The position numbers and the translations under genes are program-made. A DNA stretch of 27,227 bases from Funneliformis mosseae (taxonomy: Eukaryota; Glomeromycota; Glomeromycetes; Glomerales; Glomeraceae). Location of the stretch: the NCBI GenBank assembly GCA_910592005.1, contig CAJVPP010000714.1, positions 1-27,227 on the forward strand. The letters run 5' to 3'. Under the pieces are notes generated by a model. That model saw nothing but the letters and a program-made list of their open reading frames with translations. It ran no database searches and had not been told where the DNA came from. Below are positions 1-9,912 of this stretch, piece by piece (the stretch's first letter is position 1; every line of letters starts with the position of its first letter).

Positions 1-536
1 TTATTTTACTCATGAATAAACATAATATTTACAAATACACACCACTGGCAATCTGTTGAATCATAACTCGTTGTGATAATATAATACTTTGATAAATTGT
101 CTGCGTTAAAACTTTTAAACTGTTAAAAGATTACTGCTCAATTAAAAAAAACAAACTGCTTGAACACCCTGTCTAACAGTCGCAATTCGCAAGGATTGCA
201 TGTTAACAATATATTTAATCTATTATTTAAAAATAAAAATTTAGTATATAAAATACTGTTGAAATAAAAAAAATTAGATATGTAATAAATTAGCTTAAAA
301 TTAACAAATTAACTAAAATTCAACTTAATTAATTAATATATATTAAAAATCAGCTAAAATTTAACTTATTTTATTTATAATCTAATAAATATATATTAAA
401 AATCAGTTAAAATATATTAAAATAAAATAATATTTAGAAGAAAATATAATTGATATTTTGTATTTTAAATTATAAAATTTGTGATAAAAATATTTAATTT
501 ATTTTTACAAATGGTATTTTTTTAAATAGATTAATA
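1..536. other. AT-rich intergenic sequence
   Basis: No coding signal on either strand. The first 200 bases have a more mixed composition, with several CG dinucleotides, and could be the edge of a gene or 3' UTR lying to the left; nothing in them identifies it. From about 220 the sequence becomes nearly pure A/T. A short direct repeat is visible: 335-360 and 387-413 share the core TATATATTAAAAATCAG followed by C/T-TAAAAT. Confidence 0.6.
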
Positions 537-980
537 CAGTTGATATTTTCTATAATCACACCTTTTAGAATTAAAAAAAAATAATATAATTATAAAAATA
601 CTATATAGTGTAACTAAAGAGAAGATGTATTAATAAATTATTAGTAACTTAGGCTAATGTAAGTATGCTTATAAAAAGATGTAACTATATATAATCATCC
701 CTCTCTATAGTCACCTCCTATATAATAACATTATATAAATGTCTTATTATAAGCACACATTTTGTAAGAATTAATACCTATTAATACTATATAAAAAACC
801 TCCTTTATAATTATAGTGTTTTTTAGTCACATCCTTCTAGAACTAACACTTGATAAAAATATATAAAAATCTCATTGTATAGTAACTTTTTATTATAATC
901 ACACTTTTTATTTTTAGTTCTAAAGAGTGTGACTATAAAGGAAGATAATTGTATAGTATAATTATAGAAAAGGTTGACTG
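537..980. mobile_element. Tc1/mariner-type MITE, 444 bp, TA target duplication
   Basis: The left end reads CAGTTGATATTTTCTATAAT and the reverse complement of the right end reads CAGTCAACCTTTTCTATAAT, which match at 16 of 20 positions. Both ends abut a TA dinucleotide (535-536 and 981-982), the target duplication expected for Tc1/mariner elements. There is no internal ORF, so the element is non-autonomous. The interior is itself patterned. The motif TATARTCAC and its reverse complement recur several times (near 551, 706, 894 and 930), and a near-perfect inverted repeat centred at about 915 pairs a TATAATCACAC arm with a GTGTGACTATA arm. This suggests nested or rearranged copies of the same terminus. 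The family assignment rests only on the ends and the TA duplication. Confidence 0.75.
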
Positions 981-982
981 TA

Positions 983-3899
983 ATTAAATATTTTTATATT
1001 TTATCAGATTGAAATTTTGATAATTTATTAATATAAATTGATTTAAAATATAATAAACTAATTTTATATAATCATGACTTTTTAGATAAATTGGTATTAT
1101 ATATTTGATATTTCTTTACTAAAATAATATTAAATATTTAGAAAACTTATTGAATAGAATTATTTATAAAAACAATTTTATTTAGATTATTATAATAAAT
1201 TATTAAATAATTTTTAATTTAAATTTAATATTTATAACTATTTTTAATAAGTATTAATAAAATTAGTTCTAATTTATTTTAATTTAATATATGATAAAAG
1301 TATTATTTCTGATTTACTTTAAGTATTATTTAATGTATAATTAAAGCATTAATTATATTAATAAATTATTTCTGATTTATTTTAAATCTTATATTAATTT
1401 AATGTATTCTAATTACTATTTAAATTTATTTTAGTATATAGAAATATTTATATAAATAAGCTTAATATTTTCACTTTTAAAAAATAATTTTAATTTAAAC
1501 TTTATTTTTTATAATCAATTTTTTTTTTTTACATATTACTAAAATACTAATAAAAAATTAAATAAAAAAAAAACTAAAATTTAAGTTGAATTTTATTAAT
1601 TCATCAGTTAACTTTTCAAATAATAACATTTATTTTAATTTTTATAATAGAAATAAAATTACAAAAATATCTTTATTTATTAAAATCAAATGAAGAAAAT
1701 GCTAAAATTTAAATTAAATTTATTAATCAATCAGTCATTTTTCAAATAATAAACTAATTTTTACTTTTCTATAATAGAAAAAAATAAATTTAAGTTGATT
1801 TAGTAAGAAAAAGTAAAATTTTTTTTATTTTTTATTTTAAATTATTATTTTATTTTATATAATTTTTATAATTTTTTATTTTTTTATTTTATTTTTTACT
1901 TTAATAATAATTAGCTACCTCTTCAAGTATTTTGTAAACAAATTTACTTATAATTTTATTTAATAATTAAAATTATTTATAATAATTTCTTTAAAAATTA
2001 AATATTTTTATAATAAAATTTTATGATATAAATTATTTTATTAATTTATTTTCTATTTATTTTCTTTTATTTTAATTATTATATAAATTTTCTTATAAAT
2101 AAATATATTTTGAAATTAAAAATTACTTTAAAGATTATATTATATATTTATTAAAGTAAATTTCTGTTTAAGTTATAAATAAAGATTATATTATTATAAA
2201 AAAATTTTATTTTAATTATTATTTATATATTATATCTACTTATTGTAGTTTATAAGCATCTATATTAATAGTAAATAATTTTTATAATTTTATATTTATA
2301 TTATATAAATTATAAAAAAGAAGTAATCTTTATAATTATACATATTATTTATATTATTTATATAACAATTTATATAATTATATTTATTTTTAATTTTATT
2401 TAAAAAGAATTATAATATTATAATAAAGTAATTTTTTATTTAAATTTAACTTTAAAATAATTGATTTATTTAATAAAATGATTTTTAATAAATGATTTTT
2501 AATTATAGATACTTATTAAAACATTTTTTAAATAATTTTATTATATTTTATTATTATATTTTTAATATAATTTTAACAGTATTATATTAAATAAATTTTA
2601 TTAATTATATAATTTTAGCTAAATTTCAATTATTATTAAGAGATTTTGTTTTTTAAATCTTTTTAAAATTAACTAAAAAATTTTTTTATTTTAATAATCT
2701 TTATTTTTAAATAAGAGATTATTTATTGATACTAAAAATTTTTAATATTTAATAAATTTAAAGTTTTGAAAAAGTATTATATAAATGCAATTTATGATGC
2801 TTCTAATATTATTATAATAAAATTAAAAAAATAATAGTATTTTTTATATTTATTTATATTATATATATAATTTGTTAATTATTTATAAAATATAAATTTT
2901 TATAATTTAAGTAATTTACTGATTATAATGATTAATCAGATATTTGCAATTATAAATAATTAATATAAAATTTGTAAATTTTTTATTTTTTATAAATATA
3001 TAATTAATATCTGATACTTATTAACTTTTTATTATTTTAAAACCATTTTAACCAATTTTATGTTTTAAATTTAATTAAGTTATACCAATTTGTTATATAA
3101 TTTGACTTTTTACAAAAATTAATTTAACTAAGATTTAGTATTTTAAATCATTTTATATAGGTTTTTGTAAGATATATCTATCAAAATTTTTCAAGATAAG
3201 TTAATATTACTAATAAAAATATGGTTTATAAAATCATCTAAATATTGATTATATAGTACTTTATTATTCATGTTTTTTCTTTACTAACATATTATATAAA
3301 TATAAAAATAAATTATATTTTAATATTATTCAATATTTTAAATTATAATATAAATATAAAAATAAAATTCCCGACTTTTTATTTAAGTTAATCATCTTTA
3401 GAATATTAAATTTTAGTAATTTAAAATTGTTATTTTTTTTTTTTTTATTCCTATTTATTTATTTATTTATGTTTTGATATCTGACTAATTTTAAAATTAC
3501 GCATTTATGATCATCATTATTTTATTTACCAAATTATAATATTTGTAATATTTGACAGTAATTAATGTTATTCGCCACTTTCGTGACGTATAACCAACTA
3601 TTTAATTAGGTAAAACATAACTTACAAATATCTTCAAACCGAGTTTATAAAGTTGGATACCCATAAATGGTGAGATTTTATTCCTTTATCTTGAAATTTT
3701 TACATGCTGACTTTAATTATAAGTTATTGTGCTTGTCATTAATAAATCAAAATTATTTATCAACAACGTAAAGCACAATAGCGATATTATCATGTGATTT
3801 TATGATGAAGTTCCTTATCTAGATTCTTTTAAAAAAAAAAAATAGAACCTCTTTTTAAGAACCACGAAAAAAAGGTACTTTTTTTTGTATTATAAGCTG
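983..3899. other. A/T desert, gene-free
   Basis: Almost pure A/T to about 3420; many 60-base stretches hold only two or three G or C (for example 2341-2460). No credible ORF, RNA gene or long repeat is visible beyond the degenerate direct repeat listed separately. The composition becomes more balanced from about 3540, where scattered CG-containing words appear (3570-3590), but still without a recognisable gene. Homopolymer runs occur near 3430 and 3830. Confidence 0.6.
1573..1785 (+). repeat. Degenerate direct repeat, two copies of about 83 bp
   Basis: Copy 1 (1573-1655) and copy 2 (1701-1785) run in the same orientation. They share, in order, CTAAAATTTAA, TTATTAAT, ATCAGT, TTTTCAAATAATAA and TATAATAGAAA with a few substitutions and small indels. 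About 45 bases of unrelated A/T separate them. They may be the decayed remains of a longer repeated element. Confidence 0.5.
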
Positions 3900-4082
3900 A
3901 ATTATATGGGACCTTTGCAATAGAACGGGGAAACTGCCGGGAAAAATGAAAAAATGCAATTTTACTTTTATATGCCAAATATGATTTTTAGGTCAAAATA
4001 TGTTGTAGATTTAGCATTGACTCATTTTTTATTTTTTTCCAGTCGTTTCCCCCTTTTTCTATTGCAATGGTCCCATATAATT
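3900..4082. mobile_element. Hairpin MITE of about 183 bp with arms of about 55 bp
   Basis: The left arm begins AATTATATGGGACCTTTGCA and continues through a G-rich block into an A-rich block ending near 3955. The right arm (4028-4082) is its imperfect reverse complement, ending in TTGCAATGGTCCCATATAAT followed by T. About 70 bp of unrelated sequence, mostly A/T, lies between them. The arms include the GC-rich words AACGGGGAAAC and GTTTCCCC, which stand out in this A/T background. There is no internal ORF. The ends are palindromic around TATA, so a TA target duplication fits but cannot be separated from the terminal repeat. Confidence 0.65.
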
Positions 4083-4245
4083 AACAAAATTTTTATTTTT
4101 AGGTGAATTATACTTTTGTAAAACATACTAGAAAAGAAAACTATATTCATAGAAATCGAATTGCTTTATTCAATAAAACAGCAAAGATTTAATGTCTCCT
4201 CAATTAACAATTATATGCTAAAAAACTATATTTCAAGTTCAAGAT

Positions 4246-4574
4246 ATGCCATCTTCGATTGTTTTAGATGAAAGAATACAAAAGATCCCTTTTGTCAATC
4301 ACACTCAGATACTAAATGATATTCAACAAGGATTAATTTCAAAATTACATCTGATAAAATATTAATTAATTCTGTAGGTGTTTTATACCGCATAATTGAA
4401 TTAATATCGCAAAAAGTGAAAAAAAATAAATTATCTAAGAAAAAAAACAATGAAAGCCCGGATAAAAGTTCTAAAAGTAAGCTTTTACAGTTAGCACAAT
4501 ATTCAATAATTACTATGTTTAAACATAATAATGAAAATAGAAAATTGAAACAAGTTACTGAAATTAATGAATGA
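4246..4574 (+). pseudogene. Frameshifted orphan ORF (about 110 codons), unknown function
   Basis: Two overlapping open frames run on the plus strand. The first starts at ATG 4246 (MPSSIVLDERIQK...) and stops at 4365. The second is open from 4320 to the TGA at 4572-4574 and includes NSVGVLYRIIELISQKVKK and LLQLAQYSIITMF. Amino-acid composition and helical periodicity are protein-like in both, with natural continuity if the frame shifts near 4350. The second half has an amphipathic helix, a Lys/Ser/Asn-rich linker and another short helix. I do not recognise the family. There is no GT-AG pair at the shift that would make it an intron, so it reads as a single-indel break or a chance ORF pair. Confidence 0.35.
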
Positions 4575-5059
4575 TATAAAATAAGGTACTATTAAAATTT
4601 TAATTTTCATATAAACTCCAAAAACAAGATAGCACGATAATTTATATTATCGTTATTTATTCATTAAACAGGCCTTCACAATTAATAACACCAATTCCTA
4701 TATAAAATAAAATATTATATAAAATTATTATAAAACTATATTATTTATATTAATTAATTTTAGTAAACATCGTATAATAAAAATTGCATGATTACACACG
4801 GATTTACAATGAATCATTTAATCCCTTGTTTAAAATATATAGAATTGTAGTGATATACATTTATTTTTTCTTTCTAAAATGATTTGAATTTAACATTAAG
4901 GGACTATTTCATTAATCGATTTAGCATAATGCTATTGATAATAAATTAGTTATTGAATTCCTATAATCGGTACGATTGTCAAAAATTCGGAGTTTGTTCA
5001 ACATGAAATAGTTATTGTCGTTCTTCTTTATTTCTTCTTTATGGTTTATTTAGGAAAAG
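4575..5059. other. Intergenic, nothing recognised
   Basis: A/T-rich sequence without an ORF or repeat that I can support. Composition becomes more balanced after about 4950, leading into the candidate small gene at 5060. Confidence 0.5.
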
Positions 5060-5525
5060 ATGACATGTCGGGTTTTTATGAACTGTTGTGGTAATCTTGT
5101 AAGAAGATTTGGTCAATTAATAGAAAACATTAATTGTAACGTATTGACGGAGGGTTATAGTGACGCTATTTATTATTTATTATTTATTATTTAGTATTAT
5201 TATTATGAGGGAGATATTACGAACGTTGAATCGATCAATCTTATTTTAGACACGACTCTTTGGGTGTTTGAGCTTTGGATTGCGTCTTTACCACCAATGG
5301 GAGTTGCAAACGTACAGTTATCTTTTGTGACAAATCAAAAAGGTCATGAGCAGGTGACCAAAATAAGGTAAAACCGGCTAGTCACAAAGACAGCTATTGT
5401 TCTCCGACTAACAACGGAAACAGCCCACAGGACCAAAAAGGAAACGAAAGAAGGTAGCCTTCATAACTGTAGATGGCAACACCCGTGCCGCAACACCCCA
5501 TGATGCTTCAGGTTTGGTGAAGTAA
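5060..5525 (+). CDS. Candidate small three-exon gene, unknown protein (about 93 aa)
   Basis: Proposed exons are 5060-5098, 5195-5342 and 5431-5525. Intron 1 (96 bp) starts GTAAGA and ends TTTAG; intron 2 (88 bp) starts GTCATG, has a CTAAC branch-like box and ends CCCACAG. The total is 282 bases, divisible by three, and both intron lengths fall in the 67-104 bp range of the SKI3 introns nearby. The product has a Cys-containing start, a hydrophobic middle (NLILDTTLWVFELWIASLPP), a basic nuclear-localisation-like stretch (PKRKRKK) and an end reading ATPHDASGLVK. If intron 2 is retained, exon 2 instead ends at TAA 5369-5371. No family recognised. Weak points are the poor GTCATG donor, the short first exon and competing antisense ORFs (5408-5590, 5461-5673). 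Confidence 0.3.
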
Positions 5526-7098
5526 TTGAGGATATAGCACGTAGAATTGAGAACTTTCCAAGTAAAAAAAAAAACTGTTCCGATGTCCAACCGTCGAGTC
5601 GAAATAGGGTGACATTAGGCGTTACTCGAAATTTACGCAAGTCAACGTGGGGGGTACCAAAAACACAGAGCAAAGTTCGATAATACTCTCAGGAAATGAG
5701 AAATGAGAAATGACACGGTCACACATCAATTATCGAATGATTTTAAGGTGCCCTTTTTTTTTTATTTAGAAATTCATTAGCGCATCACGCATTAACATAA
5801 AAAAAATAAAAAAAATCGAACGAGAAATAAACGTTTGCTGCGCCCCAAGCCACCGTCAAAGAAATGTACTTGATGATAAATATTTGATATTTGATAAATA
5901 AAAAATCGCAATCGAGTGGTTCTACACGATATTTCGTAAAATAAATAATGCAAATAACGCAACCTCCTTATGCTGGACTCAAAATCATCGACGAATTATT
6001 GGTCGTCTTTGCATCTCACAAACTTTAATCAATAATAACATATTATTTTTTCCCCAAGAAAATATATTGAAATATAAAATAATAATTATGTCACCTGCAT
6101 AATCTATAAACCAGACCAATTAGTAAATGGTGACTAAACCAAATTCGAACAAATCTTTTTTTAGATAGGTTATTCGGGATTAATTTTTTTCTAAAAGAAA
6201 TGAAATACAAGTGAACTTATTTGTTTTGTCATACAATAAAGGTTGCCTTATGTTTATTATTACCAAATTCAAATTCAAAAGAAAAAAAAAAGGGTTAATG
6301 CAATGAAATATTCCCAACCGTTAGGAGTTTCAAACTTTATTTTAAAAAGATTCGGATTGTCAAAAAATTTCCCTCAAAATATGGAGTAAAATGGATTAGA
6401 AAGGAAATGTGTTGATTGGTTATACTAATTTAGACCGTAATTTAATATTAACAATACAAAAAAAATTATTGTTTGTGGCAGGGGAACATGAAAATTTCTC
6501 AAACTAGCGTCAATGATATCACACAAATATAATTGAGTTGCATTAGGGTTTCTTTATTTTGTATAAGATTTTTTGTTACTCTTCACACAAGTTTCATCAC
6601 GTCACACCAGACTTCTAGAAAATTTATTTGGCGTTTAACTATCGGGCAATTTCGCTTATTTATCGGGTGTAAAAAAAAGGCATACAATGCATACAAGCTC
6701 ATCCTTCCTTCATTTATACTTCAAATTAATTATTGATTATAAATATCTCACTTTTTTTTTATTTTTCTCTTCATTACAATTATTTTTCTCCTCCCCCATC
6801 ATCTTTCTTCCTCTCCAATTCCAACTCACTAAATAGTGAATAAAAGGAGGCAAAATCATTTTTTTTTTATTAAAAAAAAAAAAATTCTCACGTCATATTT
6901 TGTAACTTTTGACAAGTACAGAATATATATAGTTTTGAAAGATTTTTGAGAAATTTTTCTAACTTTTTTTTTCGGAACAAGAAAAAAGAAAGAAAAAAAA
7001 AAACTTTTTTTTTTAAAAAAATTACTTCATTTTGCCCTATTCTTTTTTCTACCTCTCTTTCGATTTATCTTCCAACTCTTTTTCTTTACATAATAATA
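5526..7098. other. Intergenic and promoter-proximal sequence
   Basis: No convincing gene. A small direct repeat lies at about 5694-5714, where GAAATGA is repeated as AGGAAATGAGAAATGAGAAATG. A 67-codon plus-strand ORF at 6533-6736 lacks protein-like features. The last 350 bp before the gene at 7099 contain a pyrimidine-rich block and long T and A runs, and probably hold the promoter and 5' UTR. Confidence 0.5.
6763..6830 (+). promoter_or_regulatory. Pyrimidine-rich promoter block of the membrane-protein gene
   Basis: A CT-rich stretch (CTCCTCCCCCATC, CTTTCTTCCTCTCC) lies 270-335 bp before ATG 7099. A TATA-like ATATATATAG follows near 6922-6931. CT-rich blocks near transcription starts are common in fungal promoters; no start site can be fixed from sequence alone. 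Confidence 0.3.
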
Positions 7099-8195
7099 AT
7101 GATCTCCAAAATCTCGTACATTTTTGTTTTGTTCGTTCTCGTCTGCTTATCTGGTACGTAATTCAGTTCTTTTTCCTTTTTTAAAAAAAGAAAAAATTAT
7201 TTTATTTATTTATATATATTTTGTATGATATAGCAATGTCCTCTGCAATACCAATAACGGACGTATCATCCACTAAAATGGCCATAACCGAGACACAAAC
7301 TTCAAATTCGGAACGTTTTGCTGTTGCCGTACAACGTGTTGATGACCTCGTGGATGATAATGGTAAATTGCTCGCCGAAAGGATTGAAGCTGTTATCATG
7401 AGTTTTGAAATAAAAGACGATCAATTGTTGGTCAACAATGTCCCCGTTGAATTAAATGTAGACTCCGTTCAGGTTTGTTCCTTTCTTTTCATTGTTTTTA
7501 CAAGCTCATTGCTTTTTATGCTGCGTCAGAATCTAACCTTCCCCCGTTACTTCATTTAGGTCATAGAAGCACAAATCGTTCCGGCTAATATCAATGCAAA
7601 ACAATTGGAACAATACAATGACAACTTTGACATCGGTCTCGTCACCGTTCAGGTCTTACCAGTTGCTGAATCTTTAAAAACTGATGATGAAGGTGTTGCA
7701 CTTCGTCGTATCACAATAACCGTCCGTGTTATAGAAATTGACGGTGTTGATGTTGTTACTCAAGATGCCGTCGAGAAAGTTTTGGAATTCAAATTATTGG
7801 AAATCGCAGACGGAGACCAAGACGTCCTTGTTCCTTTCTATCCTGAAGATGATTTAACTTCAGCCAAGAAAGATAAAATGGCTGAAATTCAAAATAAAAT
7901 CACGTGTGCTTTCCGTTCCTTCGCCGCCCGCGTTCGTCACTGGTGGCGTTGTTCCTCACGTTTCACTCGTATCATACTTGCATCTCTCTTCCTTACCGCC
8001 TTATTCGGTGTGATCTTTATGGCCATTCCAGCTGCTGTACAAGCTTTAATTGTACTTGTACGTCATCGTTATTCATCATCCCCTTATATTGCTGTCGCTG
8101 TTCATGATGATGAGCCTCTAGATGAGCAGGTTATCTTTATCACTGATGAGGAAAAACGTGCCTTGTTGGAACAAGAAAAGGAACTTGTCCAGTAA
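7099..8195 (+). CDS. Signal-peptide-bearing single-pass membrane protein, unknown function (309 aa)
   Basis: Three exons: 7099-7153, 7234-7472 and 7560-8195. Introns of 80 and 87 bp have donors GTACGT and GTTTGT and acceptors ATATAG and ATTTAG; the joined frame is 930 bases including the stop. Exon 1 encodes almost exactly a signal peptide (MISKISYIFVLFVLVCLS), with likely cleavage just after residue 19. Residues 20-235 are an acidic beta-rich region without Cys until two near the membrane (about 214 and 229). Within it, two stretches look alike: around MSFEIKDDQLLVNNVPVELN and around VRVIEIDGVDVVTQDAVEKV. A very basic WWR-containing segment precedes one strong transmembrane helix (about 236-265), and the roughly 44-residue acidic tail ends EKRALLEQEKELVQ. 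I recognise no named family. Basic residues flank both sides of the helix, so topology is uncertain. The start is the ATG directly before the hydrophobic leader; an in-frame upstream ATG at 6946 would add a low-complexity stretch and is less likely. Confidence 0.85.
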
Positions 8196-9753
8196 AATAT
8201 TCTCACTATACTTCAAAAAATTCCCTTACTTTTTTTTAAAAAAAAATTCCATCATTTCCGACTTTTCATTAACATCATGATCATACGTTTCCTTGCCAAA
8301 ACAAAATTTCTCATCTCAAATTTTCATTTCTTTTTTCTTTTGGTTTGTAAGTTATATACAAATGAACCAATCTTAAAAGTATTATTGTAATTATATATAT
8401 ATATATATGAAGTGTGGATGTTTTTGATCTATGATTTTATAATTTAATACGAAAAAAAAAAAAAAATCAAAAGCGAAAAGGATCCTCTTTGCTAGAATAT
8501 GTTGTGTGATCTAATTTTTATCGTGTTCCTCTATGATAATAGAGGGTACTTACCATCATATAGCTGCGTCAATGCCCTCCACCAAACTTTCTTGCCATTT
8601 ACAGATGTATATTTCTTCGACCAACCATAACAGACTCCCACTTTATATATATGTATATCACAAAAAAAATCTAGTCCATGAAAGATACAAATTTGTCTCC
8701 CTAGGAAGAGGCTTTTAAGAAAAAAAAAAAAAAAATAGACGATCGTACAATGTATTTTATAGATTTTTTGTGCATTATTTTTGAGGAAGAAATCCTTTTT
8801 TTTTTAAAAAAAAAAATCCGACTTATTTACTCTGCTCGCGAATTATTCGTATTTACGATTAATTTGCCTTACCTCATCCTTTTCGTTTTAACATCCCCAC
8901 TACCCTACTTGTAAATTATTTCTTTTATCTTTATTTCTTTTTTTTTTAATCCCCCAATAAAATTAAAGACCTTGTAGAAATATTAATTTTTACATTTCTA
9001 ACGAAATGTTAAAGTTTCGACGATCACAATCCATTACATTTATATTGTCCAAGTATATGTGTACCATATGGAAGAGATTTTGGAAGAATATTCAACAACA
9101 TTCTTAAATTTCATCCCTTCTCGCTACCATTACTTTCGATTCATCACATCTCACCATTACTAGACTTTTTCTTTTCCTTACTTTTACCATTTCCGTATGA
9201 ATTTCCTTAATTTCACCTTTGATTACTATACATTCAATTACTTGTATGGATTATGATCTTCCAAATTTTAGTTTTCGCGTGGAAAATTGTTCATTTATTT
9301 TTCACTTCAAAAGGATATGTTTTGTTTGGGAGATATTTCTCTTTTTTTTTTCACTCTTGCTAATAAAATAAAAATGACCTATGGTTAAAAATTCAAATTT
9401 TGTTTCTTGCACATCTTTGATTTGTTAAATTGTTAATACACGAACGAATTAACAAAAAAGAAAATTCGCAAAAGCGTGGTAATTAATGATCTTTTCATGA
9501 TTCTCTTGATTGCATACACTATGTCGAGTTTCCAAACTAATATATTGAAAAAAAAGTTTCGTTTTTTTAACCGCATAAGCTTTCGGTGGATAATCTTTAC
9601 ATTATTAATATGGTGTACTGGCATTTTGACGCCATCAAAAATTATTAATCTTTCAGAAGGGGAAAAAAGTTGATTCGGCATTTTAATTTTAAATAAAGAA
9701 TTTTAATAAATATTTAAGACACATGACATATCAAACCATATCATATCAACTTC
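8196..9753. other. Intergenic, low-complexity tracts
   Basis: Downstream of the membrane-protein gene lie T-run/A-run junctions (about 8230-8246 and 8796-8816), a TA dinucleotide run (8392-8408), poly-A tracts (8450-8465, 8721-8735) and poly-T tracts. ORFs of 61-82 codons at 8533-8718, 9433-9681 and 9476-9673 show no protein-like composition and two overlap on opposite strands. No gene or RNA supported. Confidence 0.5.
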
Positions 9754-9807
9754 CCCAGCTGCACCAACAAAAATTCACGTTTTGGCCGGCATTACGACAG
9801 AGCTGGG
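9754..9807. promoter_or_regulatory. GC-rich hairpin with GGCCGGC core upstream of SKI3
   Basis: CCCAGCT (9754-9760) pairs with AGCTGGG (9801-9807), enclosing a loop that carries TTTTGGCCGGCATTACG (9780-9796). The same 17 bases occur in inverse orientation at 16526-16542. The block is much richer in G+C than its surroundings and lies about 105-160 bp before the SKI3 start codon. It could be a regulatory site or a fragment of a dispersed repeat; the sequence alone cannot decide. Confidence 0.4.
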
Positions 9808-9863
9808 ATCGATCTTCATTGATTGATAATAGGATGATCTCATCGTACATCATCAAATTTCAT

Positions 9864-9870
9864 TATAAAT
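9864..9870 (+). promoter_or_regulatory. TATA-like box before SKI3
   Basis: TATAAAT lies 43 bp upstream of the SKI3 ATG. The motif is common by chance in A/T-rich DNA, so support is weak. Confidence 0.2.
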
Positions 9871-9912
9871 TTTGTTGGTAGTATTTCACAATTTTTATTC
9901 GAGAGTTAGATA

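Noticed and set aside
5408..5673. Two overlapping minus-strand ORFs of 60 and 70 codons
   Set aside because: They overlap each other in different frames and lie antisense to the candidate spliced gene. Neither has recognisable domains. They remain an alternative reading of this GC-richer patch.
6533..6736. 67-codon plus-strand ORF
   Set aside because: Uncharacteristic, Phe/Ile/Lys-rich translation without any motif, located in the promoter region of the next gene. It starts at a non-ATG codon.
8533..9681. Small ORFs at 8533-8718, 9433-9681 (minus) and 9476-9673
   Set aside because: Low-complexity products, two of them antisense to each other, no splice context and no family features.
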